NCBI GenBank assembly: GCA_947588775.1
Contig: CANPZQ010000038.1
Coordinates: 1 to 14,430, forward strand
Direction of reading: 5' to 3'
DNA length: 14,430 nucleotides
From: an uncultured Clostridia bacterium
GTDB lineage: Bacteria > Bacillota > Clostridia > Oscillospirales > Ruminococcaceae
The notes under the pieces are model-generated. The model was not told where the DNA came from. It made no database searches and saw only the letters and a list, made by a program, of their open reading frames with translations. Below are positions 1 to 6,868 of the stretch, piece after piece. Position 1 is the first letter of the stretch. Each line of letters opens with the position of its first letter. The translations under genes and the position numbers were made by a program.

Positions 1-27
1 GCCGCGCTCGCCTGCTGCTGCCATCAA

Positions 28-112
28 GTCGCGGCGAATGGGGCGGGAGGGTAGTGGGAAGCTTTGGAGGGCGGGCGGGTGGGCGCAGGAAATCAGCCCC
101 ATTCGCCGCGAC
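28..112 (+). repeat. Type 1 hairpin/G-quadruplex repeat, copy A
   Basis: Perfect 17-bp inverted arms GTCGCGGCGAATGGGGC (28-44) and its complement (96-112) flank a 51-nt core. The core holds GGGCGGGCGGGTGGG (69-83) followed by CGCAGGAAA. The tail GGCGGCTTAGCAGAAAAC resembles the tail of copy K. It lies 3' of ppa, beyond the likely ppa terminator. Confidence 0.85.
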
Positions 113-188
113 GGCGGCTTAGCAGAAAACCCCGGCAAGCCGCCCCCCTCCAAACCCCTCTGCACCATCCCAACCCACAGATTCCCCC

Positions 189-241
189 AAAAAATCAGCA
201 GAGCCTCCCGGAAAAGCAAACCCGCTTCCCGAACGCTCTGC
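189..241 (-). terminator. Probable terminator of ppa
   Basis: On the minus strand GCAGAGC (235-241) pairs with GCTCTGC (198-204), with a weaker inner pairing between them, followed by TGA and a run of six T (189-194). It lies 23 bases after the ppa stop. Confidence 0.55.
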
Positions 242-263
242 CGCCGGCGAGGCTTCGGAAAAA

Positions 264-794
264 TTATTTGCAGTAGTTCTCTATGTACCCCGAAAGCGCG
301 GCGCGGATAACTTCCTTCGCCTTTTCTGCGCCGTCGACTTCCTTGACGGCGGTTTCCTTGCCTTCGAGCTCTTTGTAGACGCGGAAGAAGTGGGACATTT
401 CGTCGTGAATGTGGGAAGGAAGCTGGCTGATGTCGGTATAACTGTTGTAGGTCGGGTCGTTGAAGGGTATCGCGACGATTTTTTCATCGTTGCGGCCGTT
501 GTCAATCATCGTTAGAACGCCGATAGGATAGCATTTCACAAGGGTCATCGGGCGAATCGGCTCAGAGCAGAGAACCAAAACGTCAAGCGGGTCGAGGTCG
601 TCGGCGTAGGTTCTCGGGATAAAGCCGTAGTTCGCGGGATAGTGGGTTGAAGTGTAGAGAATGCGGTCGAGCCGAAGAATTCCGGTTTCCTTGTCGAGCT
701 CGTATTTGCACTTTTCGCCCTTCGCGATTTCGATAACCGCCTCAAAGCTCTCCGCTGAAATCCTTTTTGGGTTGATGTCATGCCATATATTCAT
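264..794 (-). CDS. ppa: Inorganic pyrophosphatase, family I
   Basis: A soluble family I pyrophosphatase of 176 residues, the usual size, which hydrolyses pyrophosphate to phosphate and so pulls biosynthetic reactions forward. The metal-binding signature DDLDPLD is at residues 65-71, with Asp66, Asp68 and Asp71. Asp98, Asp103 and Lys105 match the second acidic cluster of the E. coli enzyme with a one-residue offset, and Tyr56 and the KYE motif (30-32) are also present. The ATG at 792-794 follows an AAAGGAG ribosome binding site, and a good promoter lies upstream. A likely terminator and a Type 1 repeat lie downstream. It appears to be transcribed alone. Identification is firm. Confidence 0.96.
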   Translation of the reverse strand: MNIWHDINPKRISAESFEAVIEIAKGEKCKYELDKETGILRLDRILYTSTHYPANYGFIPRTYADDLDPLDVLVLCSEPIRPMTLVKCYPIGVLTMIDNGRNDEKIVAIPFNDPTYNSYTDISQLPSHIHDEMSHFFRVYKELEGKETAVKEVDGAEKAKEVIRAALSGYIENYCK

Positions 795-824
795 TTTTTT
801 GGACTCCTTTCGGTTTTTTCTTTT

Positions 825-853
825 ATGATAGCACGTTTGCGGGAAAATTTCAA
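825..853 (-). promoter_or_regulatory. Sigma-A promoter of ppa
   Basis: On the minus strand TTGAAA (848-853) and TATCAT (825-830) are separated by exactly 17 bases; each box matches consensus in five of six positions. It sits about 30 bases upstream of the ppa start. Confidence 0.7.
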
Positions 854-981
854 GGGTGTTTGGGGAAGGACAGCGGAAGTCGGGTTCGCGGGAATCAAAG
901 TTTTAGGGACTAAGGGAAGTTGGGCGCAAGAGGCGGGTTTTGTGGCAGAGCTGCTTGCTTAGGGAGAATGCGCAAAGGACC

Positions 982-1065
982 GTCGCGGCGGAGAAAGCTG
1001 GTGCGTCGGTCCCACCCACCCGCCCCCGCCATTTCCTGCCCCGTCCCCGCTTTCTCCGCCGCGCC
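982..1065 (-). repeat. Type 1 hairpin/G-quadruplex repeat, copy C
   Basis: Arms at 982-998 and 1049-1065 match at 16 of 17 positions (core of the arm GCGGCGGAGAAAGC). The G-rich strand is the minus strand; C tracts at 1011-1027 give four G runs with single-base loops. Read on the minus strand, the core is nearly identical to copy E. It lies in the 519-nt gap upstream of ppa. The stretch 854-981 holds nothing else I can name apart from a TGCGCAAAGG tail-like sequence near 970. Confidence 0.82.
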
Positions 1066-1137
1066 TGCCTTCATAGAAGTTAGAAAATCAGACCAGCCGC
1101 GATATAAATGCTTACCGCAAAGCCCGGGAAAACGAGT

Positions 1138-1219
1138 GGCGCGGGGACGGAGCGGGCGGAGGAGATGAAGGCGGGAGGGCGGGCGGGTGGGGCGCAGAGA
1201 TTAGCGCAGTCCCCGCGCC
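1138..1219 (+). repeat. Type 1 repeat, copy B (GCGCGGGGAC arm subclass)
   Basis: Perfect 11-bp arms GGCGCGGGGAC (1138-1148) and GTCCCCGCGCC (1209-1219) flank a 60-nt core. Five G tracts with single-base loops span 1173-1192. The right end, from GGGTGGGGCGCAG onward, is the same as in copy M. Copies B and C point away from each other. Confidence 0.78.
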
Positions 1220-1267
1220 CTCCGGTTTGCACCCAAAAAAGTAAATTTCCCCGCCGCGCATATCCCG

Positions 1268-1305
1268 AAAAAACCAAAAACCGGCCGCCCCGAACGACCG
1301 GTTTT
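1268..1305 (-). terminator. Terminator of the DUF1934 gene
   Basis: On the minus strand an 11-bp stem (AAAACCGGTCG, 1295-1305, pairing with 1277-1287 through one G-T wobble) closes a TTCGGGG loop. It is followed by T-rich sequence including runs of five and six T. It starts 9 bases after the stop codon of the gene at 1314. Confidence 0.85.
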
Positions 1306-1313
1306 ATTCGCCG

Positions 1314-1727
1314 TCACTTAACCTCAATCTCCAAATCGTAGTCCCCAATCAGGGCGGAGTTTATGTCGAGGACATAGCTCGCCGAAACCTTTCCGCCGAG
1401 GTCGGTAAGGCGGCTTTCTACGTTTTTTGCCTGACAGCCGAGGGTCATTTCTCCGAACGGGGTTCCGTAGAGGCAGAAATTCTTCTTCCCCCGCTCGATG
1501 AACAGCTCGCTCTCGAACGCGCCGGAGCGAACGAACTCGATGCGGGAGCCGTTGAGGATTTTTAGGGTCGTCTTGCAGCCCTCGAAGCCCGTCGCGTCGG
1601 TTTCGTCGTATTTCAGCTCATAGCCGGACTTTATTTTCCTGAAGCTTCCGGCGGTGATGACTTCGGTTTCGTTCACGCCGCCGCCCTCGCGCATCACACT
1701 TTTAATTGTAATCAAAGCGTTTTTCAT
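1314..1727 (-). CDS. DUF1934 (YwiB-like) protein
   Basis: A 137-residue soluble protein whose length and sequence fit DUF1934, a beta-barrel family of unknown function that includes Bacillus YwiB. Visible traits are the opening MKNALITIKSVMR, a middle LKYDETDATGFEGCKTTL and a GTPFGEMTLGCQAKNVE segment, all typical of the family. The ATG at 1725-1727 follows AAAGGAC with suitable spacing. A clear terminator follows. I see no convincing promoter in the repeat-rich 780-nt gap upstream, so it could be reached by read-through from murI. I do not assign a function. Confidence 0.8.
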   Translation of the reverse strand: MKNALITIKSVMREGGGVNETEVITAGSFRKIKSGYELKYDETDATGFEGCKTTLKILNGSRIEFVRSGAFESELFIERGKKNFCLYGTPFGEMTLGCQAKNVESRLTDLGGKVSASYVLDINSALIGDYDLEIEVK

Positions 1728-1818
1728 TCGGTTGTCCTTTCTTTTGTTGAGGCTGTGCTTTTAGGGGATGGGGGTTAGAGGGTGGTATGTGGATTTAGTG
1801 TGGAGGTTGGGGGAGAGA

Positions 1819-1907
1819 GGGGGCGCGGGGACGGAGCGGGGGAAACAGATGAAACTATGGGGGCGGGTGGGTGGGACAAGCCCAACCAGCGGAGTCCCCG
1901 CGCCCCC
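1819..1907 (+). repeat. Type 1 repeat, copy D (GCGCGGGGAC subclass)
   Basis: Perfect 14-bp arms GGGGGCGCGGGGAC (1819-1832) and complement (1894-1907) flank a core with GGGGGCGGGTGGGTGGG (1859-1875). A Type 2 repeat in the same orientation begins immediately after the right arm. Confidence 0.82.
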
Positions 1908-1973
1908 ATTCGCGACGAACCCGTCCCCCGAAGCCCCCTTGCGGGGCTGAGCGGGGGTGGGTGAGGAACGAAT
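1908..1973 (+). repeat. Type 2 hairpin repeat, copy 1
   Basis: Outer ATTCG...CGAAT segments surround CCCGTCCCCCG (1920-1930) and CGGGGGTGGG. The apical stem is AGCCCC / GGGGCT with a CTTGC loop. Compared with most other copies the apical stem is longer and has changed on both sides. It is linked to copy D. Confidence 0.72.
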
Positions 1974-1977
1974 CCGG

Positions 1978-2079
1978 TCAGAGGCACAGAGGTTAGAAGT
2001 CAGAATTCAGAAGGAAAGAGTTGCGGTTTTGTTTGTTTAACAAAAGTCTGACATCTGATTTCCGGCTATCTGTTTTCTG
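1978..2079. repeat. TCAGA-rich repeat tract, inverted halves
   Basis: The left half carries GTCAGAAGTCAGAATTCAGA-like spacing of TCAGA words on the plus strand. The right half (2045-2079) carries the same words on the minus strand (AATCAGATGTCAGAC). A similar tract is at 11096-11134. No gene is visible. Function unknown. Confidence 0.5.
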
Positions 2080-2206
2080 CTTTTTTTCGCCTGCCCTCCC
2101 CTCCTCCCCTCGGGGGGAGGGGGAAGAAGCGAGGTTTGGGTTTGCAGGGGCTTTTCAGGGGGGTGAGGGGGTACTTAGAATAGCACGAGCGGAGCGAGTA
2201 CCTTTT

Positions 2207-2251
2207 GGAAAACCTGCGGCATTGCAAAAATCGCGAATAGCGCAGGTTTCC
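2207..2251. repeat. Imperfect inverted repeat (45 nt)
   Basis: GGAAAACCTGCG (2207-2218) pairs with CGCAGGTTTCC (2241-2251) with one bulged A. It belongs to neither main repeat family. The stretch 2080-2206 before it is G/C-skewed (a CCCCTC / GAGGGG type inverted run near 2100-2130) with no gene I can support. Confidence 0.5.
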
Positions 2252-2258
2252 TCTCCCC

Positions 2259-2319
2259 GCCTGAACCGAATCCCGTCCCCCGAGGCCGCAGGCCGAGCGG
2301 GGGTGGGTGAGGCTCAGGC
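2259..2319 (+). repeat. Type 2 hairpin repeat, copy 2
   Basis: Outer arms GCCTGAACC and GGCTCAGGC pair at eight of nine positions. They are followed inward by the GAAT/TGA internal loop, the CCCGTCCCC stem and an apical GGCC-GCA-GGCC hairpin. Confidence 0.75.
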
Positions 2320-2417
2320 CCTTTTTGCCTGCTTATCAGCCTCACTTCGTTTTCGCTGCGCTCCCAACCCTTGTTTTTTGGCGCGCAGGCCGCCGAAGCC
2401 TCCCTGCGCAACCGCCC

Positions 2418-2501
2418 GTCGCGGCGGAGAAAGCTCCTGCGTCGGTCCCACCCGCCCGCCCCCGCCATTTCCTGCCCCGTCCCCGCTTTCTCCGCCGCTC
2501 C
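2418..2501 (-). repeat. Type 1 hairpin/G-quadruplex repeat, copy E
   Basis: Perfect 14-bp inner arms GCGGCGGAGAAAGC (2421-2434 and 2485-2498), 15 of 17 over the full arm. C tracts at 2447-2463 give the G-quadruplex motif on the minus strand. Core and arms are nearly identical to copy C. It lies 7 bases past the murI stop, where no conventional T-run terminator is visible. Confidence 0.82.
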
Positions 2502-2508
2502 TATCCCC

Positions 2509-3318
2509 CTAATTCCCCAACCCACACCTCTCGACCTTCGCTCCCCCAATATCGATAAAATGCTCCGCGTTCTCCCGGAAAAGCTCCGGGCTGTCGGTGC
2601 AGAAAAGCCGTAGTGTCCCGTGGGCCGTTCCGGGGTTGAGGATTTTCTTTTCCGTCAAGAGCCGCTTTGCGTATTTAGCGGCCTCCGCGCCGGAGGAAAT
2701 AAGCGTAACACCGCCGCCCATAACGTCGGAAATAATGTCCGAAAGGAGCGGATAGTGCGTGCAGCCTAAAATCAGCGTGTCAACGCCGCCGCGCTTTAAC
2801 GGTTCAAGATATTCCCGCGCGAAAAATTCCGCCGGAACGCAGCCGCGCGCCGTGTATCCGTTTTCGACAAGCGGCACGAACATCGGACACGCCTGCGAAA
2901 AGACCTCCGCGTCGGGCGTCAACTGTCTGATGAGCCTGCCGTAGCTTCCGCTTCGGATTGAAGCTCCAGTCGCGATAACGCCGATTTTTTTGTTTTTTGT
3001 CGCCCTGCACGCCGCTTCCACGGCGGGAATGATTACTCCCGTGCAGAGCTCCCCGAAGCCGCCGTCAAGGGCCATAACGCTTGAAACGGTGCCGCAGGCG
3101 GCGATTGTGAATTTTACATCAAACTGTTTAAAGAAATCAAAGTCCTGCGCCGCGTACCTTAGAACGGTTTCGCGGCTTTTTGTCCCGTAGGGAACCCTCG
3201 CGGTGTCGCCGAGGTAAACTATATCCTCGCAAGGAAGAATTTTCCTCAGCTCGTTCACCGTCGTAAGTCCGCCGAGACCCGAGTCGAATACCCCGATGGG
3301 GCGGCATGAATTGTCCAT
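2509..3318 (-). CDS. murI: Glutamate racemase
   Basis: A cofactor-independent racemase of 269 residues that makes D-glutamate for peptidoglycan. The substrate loop FDSGLGG is at residues 11-17. The two catalytic cysteines are Cys75 in AACGTVSS and Cys186 in LGCTHYP. The first motif reads CGT where many relatives have CNT. I chose the ATG at 3316-3318, because GGTGA lies five bases upstream; an in-frame GTG nine bases earlier (3327) overlaps that site. It is 59 bases downstream of the membrane-protein gene with no terminator between, so it is probably the last gene of a three-gene operon. Its stop is followed at once by Type 1 copy E. Confidence 0.95.
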   Translation of the reverse strand: MDNSCRPIGVFDSGLGGLTTVNELRKILPCEDIVYLGDTARVPYGTKSRETVLRYAAQDFDFFKQFDVKFTIAACGTVSSVMALDGGFGELCTGVIIPAVEAACRATKNKKIGVIATGASIRSGSYGRLIRQLTPDAEVFSQACPMFVPLVENGYTARGCVPAEFFAREYLEPLKRGGVDTLILGCTHYPLLSDIISDVMGGGVTLISSGAEAAKYAKRLLTEKKILNPGTAHGTLRLFCTDSPELFRENAEHFIDIGGAKVERCGLGN

Positions 3319-3377
3319 AAATGTCACCGGCTCTTAAAATTTTTGTGTATGTATATAACTATGCGGATTCGGGAAAA

Positions 3378-3854
3378 CTATTCCCCGTGATGCTTGTCAA
3401 GAACGCTTTCCGTCGGCATATTGTCAAATTCGTTCTTGCGCTCGGCTCTCGCGGCGAATATCCCCCATACCCTTAGAATAAAGAGCACCAGCGAAAATAT
3501 CGCGAATGCGATTATCGGAAGATAACGCTGCTCGAAGGTCGGCTTGAACAAAACCCCGGTTTCGGCGGCGCGGTCAATCATCTCCCGCGCGGGATTGAGG
3601 AAAACGGCGAGCCCCGTCATGCAGGGAATTATCTGCAAAACATAGAGCCTAAGCCACGCGAGAATAAGCCCCAGAAGCAGAACAAGGCTTCCGGCCGCGA
3701 AACGGTATGCGAGGTGGACGTTCGAGAGGTCGTTTATAAGAAAGTTCAGGGCGGTAACTCCTGCCCAGAAGAAGCCCGACCAGAGGTAGACTGCCGTCAT
3801 CGCGATTTTCAGTATCTTATGGCCGACCTTGTCGGCGGGACGTTTAATTTTCAT
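3378..3854 (-). CDS. Four-helix membrane protein, unknown function
   Basis: A 158-residue integral membrane protein. I see four hydrophobic segments, roughly residues 14-38, 50-68, 71-86 and 111-130. The N-terminus is basic (MKIKRPADKVGHK) and the C-terminal tail is charged and hydrophilic. I do not recognise the family. Its ATG overlaps the stop of the preceding DUF2500 gene in an ATGA arrangement, which implies translational coupling. murI follows 59 bases later. The partnership with a small membrane-anchored DUF2500 protein suggests the two may work together, but that is inference only. Confidence 0.75.
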   Translation of the reverse strand: MKIKRPADKVGHKILKIAMTAVYLWSGFFWAGVTALNFLINDLSNVHLAYRFAAGSLVLLLGLILAWLRLYVLQIIPCMTGLAVFLNPAREMIDRAAETGVLFKPTFEQRYLPIIAFAIFSLVLFILRVWGIFAARAERKNEFDNMPTESVLDKHHGE

Positions 3855-4168
3855 GATTTATCTCCTTTTGAAGCAAGCGAATCGGGCATGAAGCCCAAAA
3901 ACGCCTCTCCCCTGTAAGCGAGCGTTCCCGCGTCGCCGGCGTTTAAGTCCTCAAATTCGCTCTTTGTCACGGGAAAGCTCAGAACCTCGCCGCCGTCGGT
4001 TTCAAATTTCACGGAAAGCGGCTCGCCGTCGCTTTTTTCGGATACGCGCGCCGAAATCCGGACGGTTTTCCTTTCCTTCGAGGCGAGCCCCGAAACCGCC
4101 CCGACGATAACATAGACAAACGCCCCTGCAAGGACGAGAAAAACCGCAATGTGAACAAACTCCGCCAT
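3851..4168 (-). CDS. DUF2500-type membrane-anchored protein
   Basis: A 105-residue protein with one N-terminal membrane helix (about residues 5-28) and a small soluble domain. The domain has the pattern of DUF2500: VKFETDGGEVLSFPV, then a LNAGDAGTLAYRGEAFLGF ending. The function of that family is not known to me. The ATG at 4166-4168 follows GGGAGGCG. A promoter with an exact TATAAT lies about 60 bases upstream. First gene of the probable operon with the membrane protein and murI. Confidence 0.75.
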   Translation of the reverse strand: MAEFVHIAVFLVLAGAFVYVIVGAVSGLASKERKTVRISARVSEKSDGEPLSVKFETDGGEVLSFPVTKSEFEDLNAGDAGTLAYRGEAFLGFMPDSLASKGDKS

Positions 4169-4227
4169 ATTAACGCCTCCCGAAAAAGCCGTGCCGCGAC
4201 GCCGCGCGGGAATTATTTCTCTATTGT

Positions 4228-4255
4228 ATTATAGCAAAAAATTTAAAAAATGCAA
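4228..4255 (-). promoter_or_regulatory. Promoter of the DUF2500-membrane protein-murI operon
   Basis: On the minus strand TTGCAT (4250-4255) and a perfect TATAAT (4228-4233) are 16 bases apart. The -35 box is weak, but the spacer is AT-rich and the surroundings are otherwise GC-rich. Confidence 0.6.
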
Positions 4256-4297
4256 TAGGGGGACGAGGAAAAAGGGCGGATTGGAGCGGAAGGGCGA

Positions 4298-4382
4298 GCG
4301 CGGCTTAAGAAAGCGGGGGCGAATGAGAAAGGGGGAGAGGGCGGGTGGGTGGGCGCAGGAAAGGAGCTTTCTTAAGCCGCGC
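4298..4382 (+). repeat. Type 1 hairpin/G-quadruplex repeat, copy F
   Basis: Perfect 17-bp arms GCGCGGCTTAAGAAAGC (4298-4314) and complement (4366-4382) flank a 51-nt core. GGGCGGGTGGGTGGG spans 4339-4353, followed by CGCAGGAAA. The arm centre CTTAAG differs from other copies, and the change is matched on both sides. It lies in the gap between the divergent DUF2500 and spoIVB genes, facing copy G. Confidence 0.88.
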
Positions 4383-4425
4383 GGGGTTCAGCGCGAAACC
4401 TTGTGGCTATGCGGCTCTTAGCAAA

Positions 4426-4486
4426 GCCTGAGCCTCACCCGTCCCCGCTCCGCCTGCGGCTCCGGGGGACGGGATTCGGCTCAGGC
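4426..4486 (-). repeat. Type 2 hairpin repeat, copy 3
   Basis: Perfect 9-bp outer arms GCCTGAGCC (4426-4434) and GGCTCAGGC (4478-4486). Read on the minus strand, these enclose the GAAT/TGA loop, the CCCGTCCCC stem and a GCA-containing apical hairpin. It abuts copy G in the same orientation. Confidence 0.8.
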
Positions 4487-4487
4487 C

Positions 4488-4574
4488 GGGGCGCGGGGCC
4501 TCCGCTGTTTTCGTCAATCCCACCCGCCCACCCCCCTTCCTCACCGCTTCCTCCCCGCTCCGCCCCCGCGCCCC
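4488..4574 (-). repeat. Type 1 repeat, copy G (GCGCGGGG subclass)
   Basis: Arms GGGGCGCGGGG (4488-4498) and CCCCGCGCCCC (4564-4574), 11 of 11. C tracts at 4519-4536 give four G runs on the minus strand. It ends about 160 bases before the spoIVB start. Confidence 0.78.
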
Positions 4575-4734
4575 CTCTCTCCCCCAATTTTTAAAATCTT
4601 CTTCCATTTTTTCAAACATTCGTGAAAATTGACAAAGAAAATAATACTTATATCCGGCGCGGAGTATTTTTTCAACCTCTGCAAAAAATATTCGCACAGA
4701 CATTTGTCGATTGTCGATTGAAAGGATGAAAAAT

Positions 4735-5922
4735 ATGAATTGGTTTATAAAACGCGCGGCGGGCCTGCTTGCGGCCCTCTGCGTTCTCACCGCCGCCGCG
4801 GCGGGCTATCTGAGCGAGGTTCTGCCGGAAAGCTACTATGTTTCGGGAAGCGGTATGCCGGACATGGGCGCGTTTCTGGAGATTTCCCCCGAAAACACGG
4901 CGGCGGAGGCGTTCGGCGAGGACGGCGTGACGGAACGCGCAACCGTCAGGCTTTTCGGATTTATACCTATTAAAGAGGCGGAGGTAAAGCATACCGACGC
5001 GCCGGTTCTTATTCCCGGGGGCTCTCCGATTGGGATTAAGCTTCTGACGGACGGCGTGGTGGTCGTTTCCACAAAGGCCGTCTACGGCGACGACAGCCCC
5101 GCCGTCGAAGCGGGAATAGAGCCGGGCGACTGCATTTTAAAGGCAAACGGGGAGATTCTCGCCTCTTCGGGACGCCTTGCTGAAATAATAATGTCCTCCC
5201 ACGGCGAAAGCGTCGAGATGACGGTCCGCCGCGACGGCAGGGAATTTGAAACGAACGTCGAGCCTCTTTTTTCGGAGGAGGACGGCACATATAAGGCGGG
5301 GCTCTGGATTAAGGACAGCTCGGCCGGCGTCGGCACCGTCACCTACATCGACCCGAAAAACGGCTCCTTCGGCGCGCTCGGCCACCCCATCTCGGATTCG
5401 CAGACAAGAAAAATTCTCCCCCTCGGCTCCGGAGAAATCGTCGACGTGACGGTTACCGGCTGCGATAAAGGCTCACCCGGCTGTCCCGGCGAGCTCTTCG
5501 GAACGTTTCTCTCGGGCCTTGCCTCCGGCTCAATTTTAAGAAACTGCGAGCAGGGAATTTTCGGAAACGTAACCTATCTCGGAACGCGCCGCGAGCCGAT
5601 TCCGATAGCCTTCCGAACCGAAATTGAAACCGGAAAAGCGACGGTTTTAACGACGATTTCCGGCTCCGTCCCGCAGGAGTACGAGATTGAAATCGAGAAG
5701 CTCTCGCGCTCTGACGGCGGCAGCCGCAACATGGTAATCCGCGTGACCGACCCGCGCCTCCTTGAGGCCACCGGCGGAATAGTTCAGGGCATGTCCGGCA
5801 GCCCGATTATCCAAAATGGCCGCCTCGTCGGCGCGGTAACCCACGTTTTCGTCAGCGACCCGACGCGCGGGTACGGGATTTTTATTGAAAACATGCTCGA
5901 GGCCGCGGGGGAACTGGGGTGA
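4735..5922 (+). CDS. spoIVB: SpoIVB serine protease (S55), sporulation signal
   Basis: A 395-residue homologue of SpoIVB. In Bacillus it is secreted from the forespore and cleaves SpoIVFA, so releasing pro-sigma-K processing in the mother cell. One N-terminal membrane/signal segment (about 4-24) is followed by a PDZ-like domain (about 95-175) and the S55 protease domain. The catalytic triad fits His217 (GALGHP), Asp339 (VTDPRLL) and Ser354 (QGMSGSP); the Asp-Ser spacing of 15 equals that of B. subtilis. I chose the ATG at 4735 because AAAGGA sits upstream at good spacing; an in-frame ATG at 4726 is less well placed. No spo0A or recN neighbour is visible, unlike the usual order. I could not identify a convincing forespore promoter. 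Confidence 0.95.
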   Translation: MNWFIKRAAGLLAALCVLTAAAAGYLSEVLPESYYVSGSGMPDMGAFLEISPENTAAEAFGEDGVTERATVRLFGFIPIKEAEVKHTDAPVLIPGGSPIGIKLLTDGVVVVSTKAVYGDDSPAVEAGIEPGDCILKANGEILASSGRLAEIIMSSHGESVEMTVRRDGREFETNVEPLFSEEDGTYKAGLWIKDSSAGVGTVTYIDPKNGSFGALGHPISDSQTRKILPLGSGEIVDVTVTGCDKGSPGCPGELFGTFLSGLASGSILRNCEQGIFGNVTYLGTRREPIPIAFRTEIETGKATVLTTISGSVPQEYEIEIEKLSRSDGGSRNMVIRVTDPRLLEATGGIVQGMSGSPIIQNGRLVGAVTHVFVSDPTRGYGIFIENMLEAAGELG

Positions 5923-5936
5923 GGGGAGGCTTGGGT

Positions 5937-5959
5937 ATGGGGGTGTGTTCCACCCCCAT
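5937..5959 (+). terminator. Hairpin after spoIVB, possible terminator
   Basis: ATGGGGGTG (5937-5945) pairs perfectly with CACCCCCAT (5951-5959) around a TGTTC loop, 15 bases past the spoIVB stop. The T run after it is poor, so termination is only likely. Confidence 0.5.
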
Positions 5960-5987
5960 TTGGCCGGGGTTTGGGAGTGAAGGGGAA

Positions 5988-6068
5988 GGCGCGGCGGAAA
6001 AGCGGGAAAATGGCGGAAAGCTATGGGGCGGGCGGGTGGGACCGACGCACCAGCTTTTCCGCCGCGCC
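5988..6068 (+). repeat. Type 1 hairpin/G-quadruplex repeat, copy H
   Basis: Perfect 16-bp arms GGCGCGGCGGAAAAGC (5988-6003) and complement (6053-6068), the same arms as copy K. The 49-nt core has GGGGCGGGCGGGTGGG (6025-6040) followed by ACCGACGCA. The tail GGGCTTACGCA is shared with copy I. Confidence 0.87.
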
Positions 6069-6114
6069 GGGCTTACGCACGAAATTCCCAAACAACCCGC
6101 GCACCCAATCCCTC

Positions 6115-6177
6115 GCCTGCCCCGAATCCCGTCCCCCGAGCCTCGCAGAGGAGAGCAGGGACGGGTGAGGGGCAGGC
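6115..6177 (+). repeat. Type 2 hairpin repeat, copy 4
   Basis: Perfect 9-bp outer arms GCCTGCCCC (6115-6123) and GGGGCAGGC (6169-6177). Inside are GAAT/TGA, the CCCGTCCCC stem and an apical CCTC-GCA-GAGG hairpin. Both variable stems differ from other copies with matched changes. The stretch 6178-6283 beyond it shows nothing I can name. Confidence 0.8.
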
Positions 6178-6283
6178 TTCTTCTTGTTGCACTCCAATTC
6201 TGTCGAGATTCAGCACCTAATCCCAGTGTAGCTTAAGAACGCCTACACGTCAGCCCAACCTATCTATTCTCACGCCCCACCCC

Positions 6284-6316
6284 AAAAAACCGCCGGCACC
6301 CCAATCATGCCGACGG
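6284..6316 (-). terminator. Terminator of the rsmD-coaD operon
   Basis: On the minus strand CCGTCGGCA (6308-6316) pairs with TGCCGGCGG (6290-6298) with one wobble, followed by six T (6284-6289). It is 45 bases after the last gene. A T run at 6318-6323 on the plus strand could make it bidirectional. Confidence 0.82.
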
Positions 6317-6361
6317 ATTTTTTTCACATATTCCCCCATGCCTAATACACCCCATACTCCC

Positions 6362-6817
6362 CTACGCCTTCTCCGCCGCCTTCACCGCTTCCTGCATCGC
6401 CCGAATCTCGTTAAGTGCCTTCGTAAGCGACTTTTCGGCCTCAGAGAGGGTGGCGTTGAGCTTGTCGGTCATCGCGTGGCGGATTGAGAGGTCCATCGTC
6501 TGCGCCTGAGAGGTGATTTCGTCGGCGGCTTCGCGGGCGCGCTTGACGATTTCGTCCTCAGAAACGAGCACCTTGGCGCGCTCCTCGGCCTCCTTGATAA
6601 TCTGCTCGGCTCTGTGGCCGGCGTCCTCGATTATCTCGGAGCGGTCGGCGACCATCTCTTTGGCGCGCTTGATTTCGGTGGGAAGATGGTAGCGGATGTT
6701 ATCGATGTACTCGCGGATTTTCTCCGAATCGACCATGCACTTTTTGTTGGAAAACGGCACGGTCACCGATTTGTCGAGAAGGTCGTCCATCATTTCAAGA
6801 ATTTCATCAATAGTCAT
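6362..6817 (-). CDS. Coiled-coil protein of unknown function
   Basis: A 151-residue soluble protein that is almost entirely heptad-like helix from about residue 45 to the end, rich in Glu, Ala, Arg and Lys. Its first 40 residues (MTIDEILEMMDDLLDKSV) are a short helical head. Similar proteins occur after coaD in other Clostridia, but I know of no assigned role; a DivIVA-like or scaffolding role is a guess. The ATG follows a near-perfect AAGGAGGT site. It is the third gene of the rsmD-coaD operon (52 bases after coaD) and is followed by the operon terminator. Confidence 0.78.
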   Translation of the reverse strand: MTIDEILEMMDDLLDKSVTVPFSNKKCMVDSEKIREYIDNIRYHLPTEIKRAKEMVADRSEIIEDAGHRAEQIIKEAEERAKVLVSEDEIVKRAREAADEITSQAQTMDLSIRHAMTDKLNATLSEAEKSLTKALNEIRAMQEAVKAAEKA

Positions 6818-6868
6818 ATTATTTACCTCCTTTTTATTTTGGGGGAAGCCCTGCCGCCCCCGGAACGG

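Noticed and set aside
2021..2512. Open frame of 163 codons across the DUF1934-murI gap
   Set aside because: It reads through the TCAGA tract, Type 2 copy 2 and Type 1 copy E; it is low-complexity Pro/Arg/Ser-rich and has no homology I recognise. The same peptides (for example PPAHPP-type runs) recur wherever these repeats lie.
4298..4382. Type 1 copies as terminal inverted repeats of a classic insertion sequence or MITE
   Set aside because: The arms look like short terminal repeats, but I see no target-site duplications at the copies inspected (F, H, I), and arm sequences vary with matched changes. Mobility by a REP-type mechanism stays possible.
4623..4649. Forespore-type promoter for spoIVB (TGAAAA and AATACTT)
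   Set aside because: The spacing is about 14 bases rather than the 17-18 expected for sigma-G, and the boxes match poorly; a TTGACA at 4629-4634 also lacks a well-placed -10 box.
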